Shown in pieces: positions 7,888 to 15,954 of a DNA stretch of 28,001 nt. The notes under the pieces are model-generated. The model made no database searches. It saw only the letters and a list, made by a program, of their open reading frames with translations, and was not told the origin of the DNA. The stretch covers positions 1 through 28,001 of the forward strand of contig JAKSDL010000079.1 in assembly GCA_022360105.1 (NCBI GenBank), written 5' to 3'. This DNA is from Pseudomonadota bacterium. Its GTDB lineage: Bacteria; SAR324; XYD2-FULL-50-16; JAHJRI01. Both the position numbers and the translations under genes were made by a program. Position 1 is the first letter of the stretch. The number at the start of each line of letters is the position of its first letter.

Positions 7888-10800
7888 CTATTCAACCCAT
7901 TTTGATGCTTTAAGGCTGTCGGCGGTGTTTGCGGAAGCTTTGACGTTAAGACAATAATCTCCCTGAAATGCCGCTCCTCTGGCATGTCGATATCTTTCAC
8001 TGACAGCAATATAATACTTCCCTGTGGCAGGCAAGGTCAGGCTTAGTTCATTGGGCAATTCACCTGTTGCCTTTTCATAAAACCGGATCCTTTTAATACC
8101 ATCGACCACAGTCAGGTTGGCTCGTCCGACTTCACTTGTTCCGACAAGGCTAATGGTCACTTTTTCATTTTCGTCACCATAAAAACGGAACAGGTCCAGA
8201 TCCGGTAAAAACCTGGAGCGGTTGTCACCCAGCTTGGTGCAATAGGAATTAACCGCCAATAAATTCAAACCGATGATTACGGGATCATGATCGGAAGAAC
8301 GGAAGGCATCCGGATTGTACAAAGCCGGTTGGTTATAATTGTTGTAGTCCAAGGCTCTGGGTTCATCAGCATTGATATGCCATAACGTTACTCCGGACAC
8401 CTGGCTTGCGAGATTCGTGCTTGCCAGAGCATGATCCAGATATCCGGCCTGACCTTTAAAGACATAAGAGTAACCATCTGCCAGCAGATTGGTATAACCG
8501 GCATCGGTAATAGTGGTAATCGGGTCTTCCTTGGCATAAGCATTCAAATCTCCAATGATCAGGAAGTTGTTTTCACCAATTCCCGTGGGATCGGTCGCCA
8601 GCCAGTTAACGAGTGCCGTGGCTGCTGCTGTTCGAGTAAGGTTGCAGTTGCCTTGTCCGTCACCGGTATCCGGATCACCCAAAGCATCACAATCAGATCC
8701 CTTGGATTTGAAATGATTCACTGCGACGGCGACAACACTGCCAGTGGCATTCTCTTTGAAGCCCTGCAGAAGAACGGGACGATTTTTATCGTCGTTAAAA
8801 TCGGGATCTACGCTGGAATCCAGAATAGCAAAGGCACCTTCGGGTGTAACCGTGCCCGGTTTATAAATCATAGCCACTTTTATCGCGTCCGTTCCGATGA
8901 CACCGGTATCAATAAAGGCATAGGTTCCTGCTCCGGCAAGGGTATTCAAACCGTTGACCAGATCCCCAATCGCACTGTGTGGTTCCGCATCGTTTTCAAT
9001 CTCCATCAGGCCGACAATATCAGCGTTCATGGTATGAATAGCGTTGATGATTTTATCACGCTGTCTGCTGAACTCTTCCGGTGTATCCGCACCTCTCGGA
9101 GTTGGAAAACCACCACCAAGACCATCACCATTGAAATAATTCAAGACATTAAAACTGGCAACCCTGAGTGTTCCGCCAACATCATCCGGAATGGAAGGCC
9201 TGGGGTTTTCCCTGGCAAAGGTGACAGTTTGGGTTGGGTGAATTTCATATTCACCATAGGAATAGCTCAAGACACCGGTGAGAGCAGATACCGTATCACC
9301 AAGCCTGAGTGTATTATCATCACCTATATAGGGCGGCAGCGGTAAGGGGTTGGAAACAAAACTGCCGTCATCAATTTGAACGCGTCTTAAATCATTGGCC
9401 TGTTGCAGGGCATTGGCATCGGCTCCCGGAGAAACAACGTTTGTGGGGATATCCAACCTGCCACCGGCAGCAACATGGATTTCACCACGATATCCATGGT
9501 TGTAAGTATCGATCACAGATAGCGATTCGGGAATGGTGATCAACATGCCTTCAACCTGTTCCCAGTAATCAGCGCTTGCTACCGGGAACGCCACAGTAAC
9601 GGCAGTGGTTGATCCGGTGCCACAGACTTCCATCTTCGAGATAGATGTCAGTTCGGTCAGTTCGTAATGCTCCTTAACCTGACCTTTGACACGGACGACA
9701 TCACCGACCTCAACATCCATGAAACCGTTATCATAAACAAAGATTCCCTCAGATGTCGCCGGATCACCATCAACTTCATGATCTTCTTCCTGAAGGTAAA
9801 ATCCGCTCAATTGGGTGCTGGTATCCTGAAAGTCCCCAACTACCACCGCTTCAACCGAATGAACAGAGCCAACCAACGGGCTTGCGCTGCCGGCTCCTTG
9901 TATTTCATGAATCAAGGTGGCAGGGTCACCACAGCTATCAGCAACAACACTGCAACCTACAAAGTTTGATCCGTTTGTAAGCGTTCCGGGGGAGAACCGG
10001 GTGGCTGCAACGGTAGAGTGTTTTACGTAACTGCTGCCGGAAAGTTCCGGATTCAACACCAGGGATTGGTTGTCTCCACCTTGGGATCCATAACTGGCAA
10101 TAGCTTGATCGATTGCTCCGTCATTCAGGGTGATTGTATCTCCGCTGTTGTTAAGTCCCAGGGTCCCGCTGCTTGCTGTCTGCACAATGGTGAATCCAAA
10201 CTCTCCTGTTGGTGTTCCACCACCAAAAACGACCACTGCACATTGAGCCTTGACAATTGTTCCGGCGCTGAATGTGTGTCTTACACCAACAGCGTCAGCA
10301 AGCGTCCAGCCTGAGATATCGATGTCTGAATCGGTGGTATTCACAATTTCCACAAACTCGTCCTGAGTTGTATTAACAGTCCCATCTCCATTGGCATCGC
10401 CATTGGTCGCGTCCGGATCAGCATTGATTTCATTGATCACTAAAGCAGCAGGCCCGGAAGGACAGGTATTTGCAGCACCCGGGGTAGACAGGGCTTGAAC
10501 AAATCCTGCTGTTTCTTTGGCAGCACCTGAACAGCGTTGGTTGGAATGATTGTCTTTATCTCCGGCACCACCTTCATTCAATTGAGGTTGCCCCGAATTA
10601 AGCAAAATGAGTAATCCGGTATCGTCAGCATCATTGGTGTCGTAGACTACAGCGTCAACCAGGTTTGCAGTGGTAAGGACCGCACCTACCGGAAAATTGG
10701 CAGTGTTATCATTGTAAAGTGCCACGGCATCCGCTCCATTCTGTAACCAACCACTGGAACCGGGATCAACCCAAACATCTGCACCGCTGACGCTTCCTAT

Positions 10801-11064
10801 TACAAAATAACCATTACCATTGGTTGAAAATCCGTTTAAATCAAAAGACCGATAAACTGTATCGCTACTTCCGTTGTAAAGCACCAATACAAGACCATCA
10901 AGGGGCGTGTAACCTGTCCCTCCATCGAACAATTCGATAAATTCCAATTGATCGTATGAGGGGGTATCTGCATCGATCTCATTGATCAGGATCTGGGCAT
11001 AACCGGGCGAAAAAAAGGCAATAGATAGCAGCAGGGCTGCCATAATGCGTTTCATGCCATTCAT
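7888..11064 (-). CDS. exeM: Secreted ExeM/NucH-like extracellular nuclease with two lamin-tail domains
   Basis: A 1058-residue secreted protein. The signal peptide covers residues 1-23 (cleavage after GYA). Lamin-tail-like domains follow at about 24-195 (ILINEIDADTP) and 205-372 (ALVINEINADPDA). An OB-fold/YhcR-like region (about 375-610) precedes an endonuclease/exonuclease/phosphatase domain (about 632-935). Catalytic motifs are present: RVASFNVLNYF (N639), GLMEIEND (E688), NHFKSKG (H784), IIGDLNAY (D839, N841) and SDHDP (D925, H926, D927). A C-terminal beta-rich domain with GKYYIAVSERY follows. The order matches ExeM of Shewanella, which degrades extracellular DNA and affects biofilms. Unlike many such enzymes I see no GlyGly-CTERM or other sorting tail; the protein ends SLKASKWVE. 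AAGGAG six bases before the ATG supports the start. It is a single gene. Likely roles are phosphate or nucleotide scavenging or biofilm turnover. Confidence 0.9.
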   Translation of the reverse strand: MNGMKRIMAALLLSIAFFSPGYAQILINEIDADTPSYDQLEFIELFDGGTGYTPLDGLVLVLYNGSSDTVYRSFDLNGFSTNGNGYFVIGSVSGADVWVDPGSSGWLQNGADAVALYNDNTANFPVGAVLTTANLVDAVVYDTNDADDTGLLILLNSGQPQLNEGGAGDKDNHSNQRCSGAAKETAGFVQALSTPGAANTCPSGPAALVINEINADPDATNGDANGDGTVNTTQDEFVEIVNTTDSDIDISGWTLADAVGVRHTFSAGTIVKAQCAVVVFGGGTPTGEFGFTIVQTASSGTLGLNNSGDTITLNDGAIDQAIASYGSQGGDNQSLVLNPELSGSSYVKHSTVAATRFSPGTLTNGSNFVGCSVVADSCGDPATLIHEIQGAGSASPLVGSVHSVEAVVVGDFQDTSTQLSGFYLQEEDHEVDGDPATSEGIFVYDNGFMDVEVGDVVRVKGQVKEHYELTELTSISKMEVCGTGSTTAVTVAFPVASADYWEQVEGMLITIPESLSVIDTYNHGYRGEIHVAAGGRLDIPTNVVSPGADANALQQANDLRRVQIDDGSFVSNPLPLPPYIGDDNTLRLGDTVSALTGVLSYSYGEYEIHPTQTVTFARENPRPSIPDDVGGTLRVASFNVLNYFNGDGLGGGFPTPRGADTPEEFSRQRDKIINAIHTMNADIVGLMEIENDAEPHSAIGDLVNGLNTLAGAGTYAFIDTGVIGTDAIKVAMIYKPGTVTPEGAFAILDSSVDPDFNDDKNRPVLLQGFKENATGSVVAVAVNHFKSKGSDCDALGDPDTGDGQGNCNLTRTAAATALVNWLATDPTGIGENNFLIIGDLNAYAKEDPITTITDAGYTNLLADGYSYVFKGQAGYLDHALASTNLASQVSGVTLWHINADEPRALDYNNYNQPALYNPDAFRSSDHDPVIIGLNLLAVNSYCTKLGDNRSRFLPDLDLFRFYGDENEKVTISLVGTSEVGRANLTVVDGIKRIRFYEKATGELPNELSLTLPATGKYYIAVSERYRHARGAAFQGDYCLNVKASANTADSLKASKWVE

Positions 11065-11156
11065 GATTACTCCTTTTTATGGGGGATTTGGGGAGAAAGC
11101 GATTCAAAAACAGATCCGTCGGTTTGTGAATAAAAACCCGATCTATTATGAGCTGA

Positions 11157-11200
11157 ATAAAAAAAGAAATCTCCAAAAAAAAATTTGGAGTGTATTTCTT
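11157..11200 (-). promoter_or_regulatory. Terminator-like hairpin upstream of the nuclease gene (possible leader attenuator)
   Basis: Arms AAGAAATCTCCAAA (11164-11177) and TTTGGAG plus ATTTCTT (11184-11190, 11194-11200) pair around a six-base loop with a three-base bulge. On the minus strand the stem is followed at once by a run of T. It ends about 93 bases before the nuclease ATG. The gap 11065-11488 is AT-rich and holds no other feature that I can see. It could be an attenuator in the leader or a terminator for a short upstream transcript. Confidence 0.45.
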
Positions 11201-11488
11201 TGGTAACACAGAAGAAGTCTTATTTCGGATTAATTCAAATATTTTTGAACTAAAACGAATTAAGGTCTTCACCACTAAAATAAATTTTAAAAGTTAAAAT
11301 ATATCAATTGCCTGTCAATTATTTGTGAGATTGTAAAAATTCAATAATTTCAGTCTGCCAGTCAAATGTTGATGGAAGGTATCGATTGCTGATAACTCAA
11401 AAGACAACCTATGTATTGAATCACTTCAGATTCCAAAACGGGGATCTGCTATGTTGTTTGTAAAGCACCCGTTGCGGATAAATAGATC

Positions 11489-12005
11489 ATGAAACTCTTA
11501 ACACTGATTGATAAACGTACTGGGGGAAGACTGCGGGATGCGGCTACACAAAATCATATCTTTTTCCTACGAGGTGGCTTTGCCAGGCCTGTTTTCAACG
11601 GGTTTTATTCGTTACTCGTGCCTGGTTGGAGGATTGCGCGCAAGATCGAATCGATTATCCGGGAAGAGTTGGATAATATCGGCTGACAGAGAGGGAGATC
11701 CGAACCTGTGCCTTAAACCTGAACAAGGAAGGTGGGGGAGAATTGGCAGAAAGCTTTCATCGGGAACTGCATTTTGCGGGAGGTGAGGTTCTGTTTGATG
11801 ATGCAATGAGAAAGCCGGATCTGCCTTTAATGGTGAGGATTTAAATGGTATTCTCTTCCGAATTATCCTGTCTCCTAAAAATATAAAAGAGAATCGTGTC
11901 GAATTTGAAACATGCGAAGGGTTCGAAAAAGAGATGTTGCCAATAGACACGACTGTGGCGACAATCATCGATAAAATTCAGGAAGAGAGAGCCAAACAAC
12001 AGTAA
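11489..12005 (+). pseudogene. proS: Decayed prolyl-tRNA synthetase (N-terminal and anticodon-domain remnants)
   Basis: The first open piece (11489-11686) reads like the N-terminus of bacterial ProRS. The stretch RDAATQNHIFFLRGGFARPV, then FNGFYSLLVPGWRIARKIES, then IIREELDNIG matches the family pattern of DAE..SH.L..RAG..R....G.YSYLPLG.R...K...I.REEM...G. In another frame, 11731-11844 reads ELAESFHRELHFAGGEVLFD then DAMRKPDLPL, the anticodon-binding domain (GVEVLLDDR.ERPG). After one more frame change, 11838-12005 reads DLNGILFRIILSPKN and ends near TTVATIIDKIQEERAKQQ, the ProRS C-terminus. The central catalytic part is missing: only about 170 codons remain of a gene usually near 570. This is a deletion plus at least two frameshifts. 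The intact proS is presumably elsewhere. The identification rests on my memory of family motifs. Confidence 0.75.
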
Positions 12006-12019
12006 CAGCAGAACTTCCT

Positions 12020-12370
12020 CTACATTTCCGGAGCTCCGGAGGGAACCAGGCAGACAAATACCAGTTTTTCGTTGCCTTTGTTTTTAATCTGGTGCTCCTT
12101 GTTTCCGGGAATGAAAGCTACTGAACCCGCAGAAACCGATTCCCATTTTTCATTAAGAAAAACTTCCCCGACGCCTTGGTGAAAGAAAATTTCATGCTCC
12201 CAATCGTGTGAATGTCTGGGTGTAAATCCGTCTTTTTCAACTTCAAACACCCGCATGCAAAAATTATTTGCACCATCTTCCTTACCAACGGCTATTCTGC
12301 CTGTCACACCTTTAACAGCGTCTCCATCGAAAACTTGAGATTCGGATTCGGTGTACTTTATTACTTTCAT
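12020..12370 (-). CDS. Small single-domain cupin protein
   Basis: A 116-residue protein that is one cupin_2 beta-barrel. The first metal motif is visible as H-x-H with a following glutamate in GFTPRHSHDWEHEIFFHQG. The second motif region contains GSVAFIPGNKEHQIKN, with the histidine that normally completes the metal site. Small cupins of this kind range from enzymes to metabolite-binding proteins, so no reaction can be assigned. A GAGG seven bases before the ATG supports the start. It is a single gene between the proS remnant (convergent, 14 bases away) and the divergently transcribed histidine kinase. Confidence 0.82.
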   Translation of the reverse strand: MKVIKYTESESQVFDGDAVKGVTGRIAVGKEDGANNFCMRVFEVEKDGFTPRHSHDWEHEIFFHQGVGEVFLNEKWESVSAGSVAFIPGNKEHQIKNKGNEKLVFVCLVPSGAPEM

Positions 12371-12528
12371 TGCCTGCCTCTTAAAATAATTAAACTGTCT
12401 TCACCCTGTTCATAATCAAATCCTAAACACCGCTTCTCTTAAACATCGAGATTCTTGAGGTCAATCTTTAGGATAATTTTCATAATAATTGATTCTGCAG
12501 CTTTTACACAAGTCTGAAAGTACCTCTA

Positions 12529-12556
12529 TTGGGTTGTCCTCCCCAGGAGGGATAAT
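12529..12556 (+). promoter_or_regulatory. Candidate promoter for the histidine kinase gene
   Basis: TTGGGT (12529-12534) and GATAAT (12551-12556) are spaced by 16 bases, which resembles a sigma-70 promoter. A short palindrome CCTCC-CCA-GGAGG sits in the spacer. The predicted leader before the ATG at 12613 is about 50 bases. Confidence 0.35.
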
Positions 12557-12612
12557 TTTACAAATCCCCTAAAGACGGTTATGGTACTACACCAATAACA
12601 AGCGGTTATATT

Positions 12613-15282
12613 ATGCAAAACCAAAATCTAGACTTCGCAACAGCACCTCAACAACCTCGATTCAACCTGAGAAGTTTGCTGCAGAGCACGGTGCTTCCAG
12701 TTGTGATAACTCTCATTTTATTTGTCGGGTCTACATTTTTTCTAGCTATTCCTACCATCAAGGACAAGCTGATTGAATCTCGTAAAGAAATGATCCGCGA
12801 GCTGACGAATGCCGTGTGGTCCTTGTTAAACAGTTACGAGCAAAAAGTGCAGGCAGGCGAACTTACCCTGGAGGAAGCACAATTAAAAGCTATTTCCCAT
12901 ATTCGGGCCATTCAATTCGGGCCAGGTCAAAAAGACTATTTCTGGATCAATGATTTTCAACACAAGATGATCATGCATCCCTACCGTAAAGATCTTGAAG
13001 GGCAAGGCCTGTATGAATACAAAGATCAAAACGGGGTACATCTGTTCCGGGAAATTGTTTCGACAGTGCTTAAGTCCGGGCAGGGGTATGTGAGTTACCA
13101 ATGGCAATGGCAGGATAACATTGATCAGATCAGGCAAAAACTTTCCTTTGTAAAGGGGTTCAATCCCTGGGGGTGGATTATAGGTACCGGTTTTTATCCT
13201 GATGACGTCAACCAGCAAATAGAGGATGTGCTAAGCACACTTCGGGTTGTTTTGCTGGGGTCGTTGCTGGTGATTATTGCCCTCTCAACATATATGATCA
13301 AACAAGCCCGAAAGCTGGAAGTGGATCGTGTGCTGTCAACCAGATTCTGGAAAGACAGTGAAGCAAGGTATAAGCGGCTGGTGGAATCAATGAATGAAGG
13401 CATGGCCATTCAACGGGAAGACGATACTTTTTCCTATGTTAACAATTCCATGTGCAAAATTCTGGGTTATGAACGGGAAGAGCTGCAAGGGAAAAATATC
13501 TATGATTTTCTGGATGAGGAAAACAGCGCCATAATGGAAAAAGAAACGTTGAAACGCAGGGAAAAGGGAGAAAGTTCACGCTATGAGCTTACTGCCAAAG
13601 TAAAGGATGGCAAAATCGTACACCTGCTGGTGTCCGGTCACCCATACTATGACAGCTATAACCGATTTTCGGGAACGTATGCACTGATTATCGATATCAC
13701 TGAAGAGAAACGAAAAGATCTGGCCTTAAAGGAAAATGAAGAGAAATACCATTCCATTTTAGAATCGATGAAAGACGGATTTTGCGAAGTGGATCTCGGC
13801 GGTCGTTTTCTCTTTTCCAACCAGGCCTTCCAAAACGTCCTGGGTTATTCCAATGAGGAGTTACGACATCTGGATTATCGCGAATATTTAAGCGCTGAGA
13901 ATGTCAAACGTATTGGTGACGTATTTAAAGGTATTTATCAAACCGGGGAATCGATGGAAGCGACGGAGGTGGATTATCGACGTAAAGATGGCAGTACGGG
14001 CTATATGGAGTTTTCCGGGGCTCTTGTAAAAAATACCGAAGGCGAACCTACCGGATTCAGCTGCATTTTAAGGGATGTAACTGCCAGGAAAAAAGCCCAG
14101 CAGGAAATGGAAAACATGCGGTTGTATTTGAAAAACACCATCGATCTAATGCCCTCTGTGATGATTGTGATGAACCGCGAGTTGAGGATTACCCAATGGA
14201 ATCTTGAAGCTGAAAAAGTGACTGGTATTGCTTATCAAAAAGCGGAAGGTAAATTCTTCTCGGAGGTATTGTCAAATTTTCATCAATATCAACAACATAT
14301 TGAAACAGTCATAGAAAGTCAGCAACCGATCAGTCTGGAGAAAATCAATATCTCCATGCACGGTGAGCCTAAGATTTATGACATTATCATCTATCCGATC
14401 CATAGTGCTGCATTCGAAGGTGCTGTGCTGCGAGTCGACGATATCACTGCACGTATTCGCATGGAAGAGCTGATGATTCAATCAGAAAAGATGATGTCGG
14501 TTGGTGAATTGGCTGCAGGCACTGCGCATGAAATAAACAATCCTCTGGGAGGGATTTTGCATGCGGCCCAGATGATAGAACTCAGGCTTACACCCGAAAG
14601 AGAACAAAATGTAAGAATTGCTGAAAAATTCGATCTGAAACTGGATAATCTTCAAAATTATCTGAAGAAACAAAAAATCTTGCATTATTTAGAGGGGATC
14701 AGAAAATCTGGAAACCGGGCTGCAGACATAGTCACCCGCATGTTGCATTTTTCCAGGGCCAGCCAGTCGGAAATGACCATGGTAAACCTGCCGGAATTAT
14801 TAGAACGAACCTTGGCGCTGGCTGGAAGCGATTATGATTTAAAGAAGAAGTACGATTTCAGGCGAATTCGAATTAACAGGTTTTTTGATCCCCATTTGCC
14901 CAACCTGCCTTGTGTAGTGATGGAAATTGAACAAGTATTGTTAAATATTTTCAAGAATGCTGCCCAAGCCATGACAGACAAGATCTTAAGCCAGGATGAT
15001 CCCACCCTGACGATCCGGTTGCAAAAGATCTCCGATCATATGGAAATACGTATCAGCGATAACGGTGTTGGTATGGAAGACAAAGTCAGGAAAAAGGTAT
15101 TTGAACCGTTTTTTACGACGAAGCCCATTGGCGAAGGCACCGGTCTTGGTTTGTCCGTGGCCTACATGATTGTTACAAACAATCACAAAGGTACCATCGA
15201 AGTTACCTCCGTTCCGGGCGATGGAAGTACGTTTATCATCATGTTGCCTCTCAAGCAAAAATCTCTTTCAGCTTCTGCTTGA
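12613..15282 (+). CDS. Membrane sensor histidine kinase: Cache, three PAS, HisKA, HATPase
   Basis: An 889-residue kinase. TM1 lies at about 28-48. A periplasmic single-Cache domain covers about 50-200 (FGPGQKDYFWINDF, MHPYRKDLEG, NPWGWIIGTGFYPDDV), which in this family senses small organic ligands. TM2 is at about 208-228. Three PAS domains follow at about 250-365, 375-495 and 500-620. HisKA carries the H box GTAHEINNPL with H639. The ATPase domain has the N box (N782 in IFKNAAQAM), G1 (D816 in SDNGVGM), the F box EPFFTTKPIG and G2 GTGLGLS. All catalytic motifs look intact. There is no response regulator gene next to it and no receiver domain, so it is an orphan kinase and its partner must lie elsewhere. 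No strong Shine-Dalgarno is seen; the start is chosen because TM1 begins soon after. Confidence 0.9.
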   Translation: MQNQNLDFATAPQQPRFNLRSLLQSTVLPVVITLILFVGSTFFLAIPTIKDKLIESRKEMIRELTNAVWSLLNSYEQKVQAGELTLEEAQLKAISHIRAIQFGPGQKDYFWINDFQHKMIMHPYRKDLEGQGLYEYKDQNGVHLFREIVSTVLKSGQGYVSYQWQWQDNIDQIRQKLSFVKGFNPWGWIIGTGFYPDDVNQQIEDVLSTLRVVLLGSLLVIIALSTYMIKQARKLEVDRVLSTRFWKDSEARYKRLVESMNEGMAIQREDDTFSYVNNSMCKILGYEREELQGKNIYDFLDEENSAIMEKETLKRREKGESSRYELTAKVKDGKIVHLLVSGHPYYDSYNRFSGTYALIIDITEEKRKDLALKENEEKYHSILESMKDGFCEVDLGGRFLFSNQAFQNVLGYSNEELRHLDYREYLSAENVKRIGDVFKGIYQTGESMEATEVDYRRKDGSTGYMEFSGALVKNTEGEPTGFSCILRDVTARKKAQQEMENMRLYLKNTIDLMPSVMIVMNRELRITQWNLEAEKVTGIAYQKAEGKFFSEVLSNFHQYQQHIETVIESQQPISLEKINISMHGEPKIYDIIIYPIHSAAFEGAVLRVDDITARIRMEELMIQSEKMMSVGELAAGTAHEINNPLGGILHAAQMIELRLTPEREQNVRIAEKFDLKLDNLQNYLKKQKILHYLEGIRKSGNRAADIVTRMLHFSRASQSEMTMVNLPELLERTLALAGSDYDLKKKYDFRRIRINRFFDPHLPNLPCVVMEIEQVLLNIFKNAAQAMTDKILSQDDPTLTIRLQKISDHMEIRISDNGVGMEDKVRKKVFEPFFTTKPIGEGTGLGLSVAYMIVTNNHKGTIEVTSVPGDGSTFIIMLPLKQKSLSASA

Positions 15283-15534
15283 ACAATTTAAAATAAATTG
15301 AATCGATAATCGAACAACGGCCGGTTTTCCGAAACATACGGCACAAACCGGTAACTTCCTAGTGGGGCTGTACAAACGCTAGTCTTTCAAAATTGTCCCG
15401 GTTTAAAAAGATATCAGCATGTGTATCAGTCCTTATTAAATACGAGCTATGATTCTGCCAACAAAGGTTAGTATACGATGCTGTTGCACATAGTTGTGTA
15501 CCTTGTCGAATAGCGCAGGCAAAAGGAGAGAGCG

Positions 15535-15933
15535 ATGAAGGCATTAATTATTGCGATGTTGATCGGCTTGTTGGTGATTTCTATTGAAGCGGCGGTTTCT
15601 GTTACCACTGATACCGTTGTTGATACCGATAACAATCTGGAATGGCAGTTGGAGAATCCAGGAAAGATGAGATGGCGGGATGGGGTGACTTATTGTAAAA
15701 ACCTTAAGTTAAAAAACAAATCGGATTGGAGACTGCCGGATAAAAAAACACTGGAATTGGGCTCCAAACTGGCAACATATTTCACAGGTATCAAACCGGT
15801 TTTTTTCTGGACTTCCACTGATTATGAGCCGGATCGCGAGAAGTCCTGGCTCGTTAACCTGGTTTACGGTTTTTTGGGGTACGATGATGGTGGATTTTCT
15901 TATGATGTAAAATGCGTGAGAACGTTTGAATAG
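15535..15933 (+). CDS. Secreted DUF1566 (Lcl-type) domain protein
   Basis: A 132-residue protein with a signal peptide (about residues 1-20) followed by a DUF1566 domain. The hallmarks are VVDTDNNLEWQ, a central KSDWRLPDKKTLELG segment, FFWTST and the C-terminal VKCVRTFE. The family is common in secreted proteins of Gram-negative bacteria; its function is unknown. The domain is short compared with many relatives but ends with the usual cysteine-containing VKCVR motif, so it is probably complete. AGGAGAG a few bases before the ATG supports the start. It converges on mukB with only 21 bases between the stop codons. Confidence 0.82.
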   Translation: MKALIIAMLIGLLVISIEAAVSVTTDTVVDTDNNLEWQLENPGKMRWRDGVTYCKNLKLKNKSDWRLPDKKTLELGSKLATYFTGIKPVFFWTSTDYEPDREKSWLVNLVYGFLGYDDGGFSYDVKCVRTFE

Positions 15934-15954
15934 GCTGCCGCTGAGCTTGTCATG

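Noticed and set aside
8431..9345. Open frame of 304 codons on the plus strand, antisense to the nuclease gene
   Set aside because: It is the complement of the well-supported nuclease domain, has no ribosome site and resembles no protein; codon bias of the real gene explains it.
11489..11686. Independent small gene of 65 codons
   Set aside because: Its residues match the N-terminus of prolyl-tRNA synthetase and the C-terminal part of the same enzyme follows in other frames, so it is part of a pseudogene.
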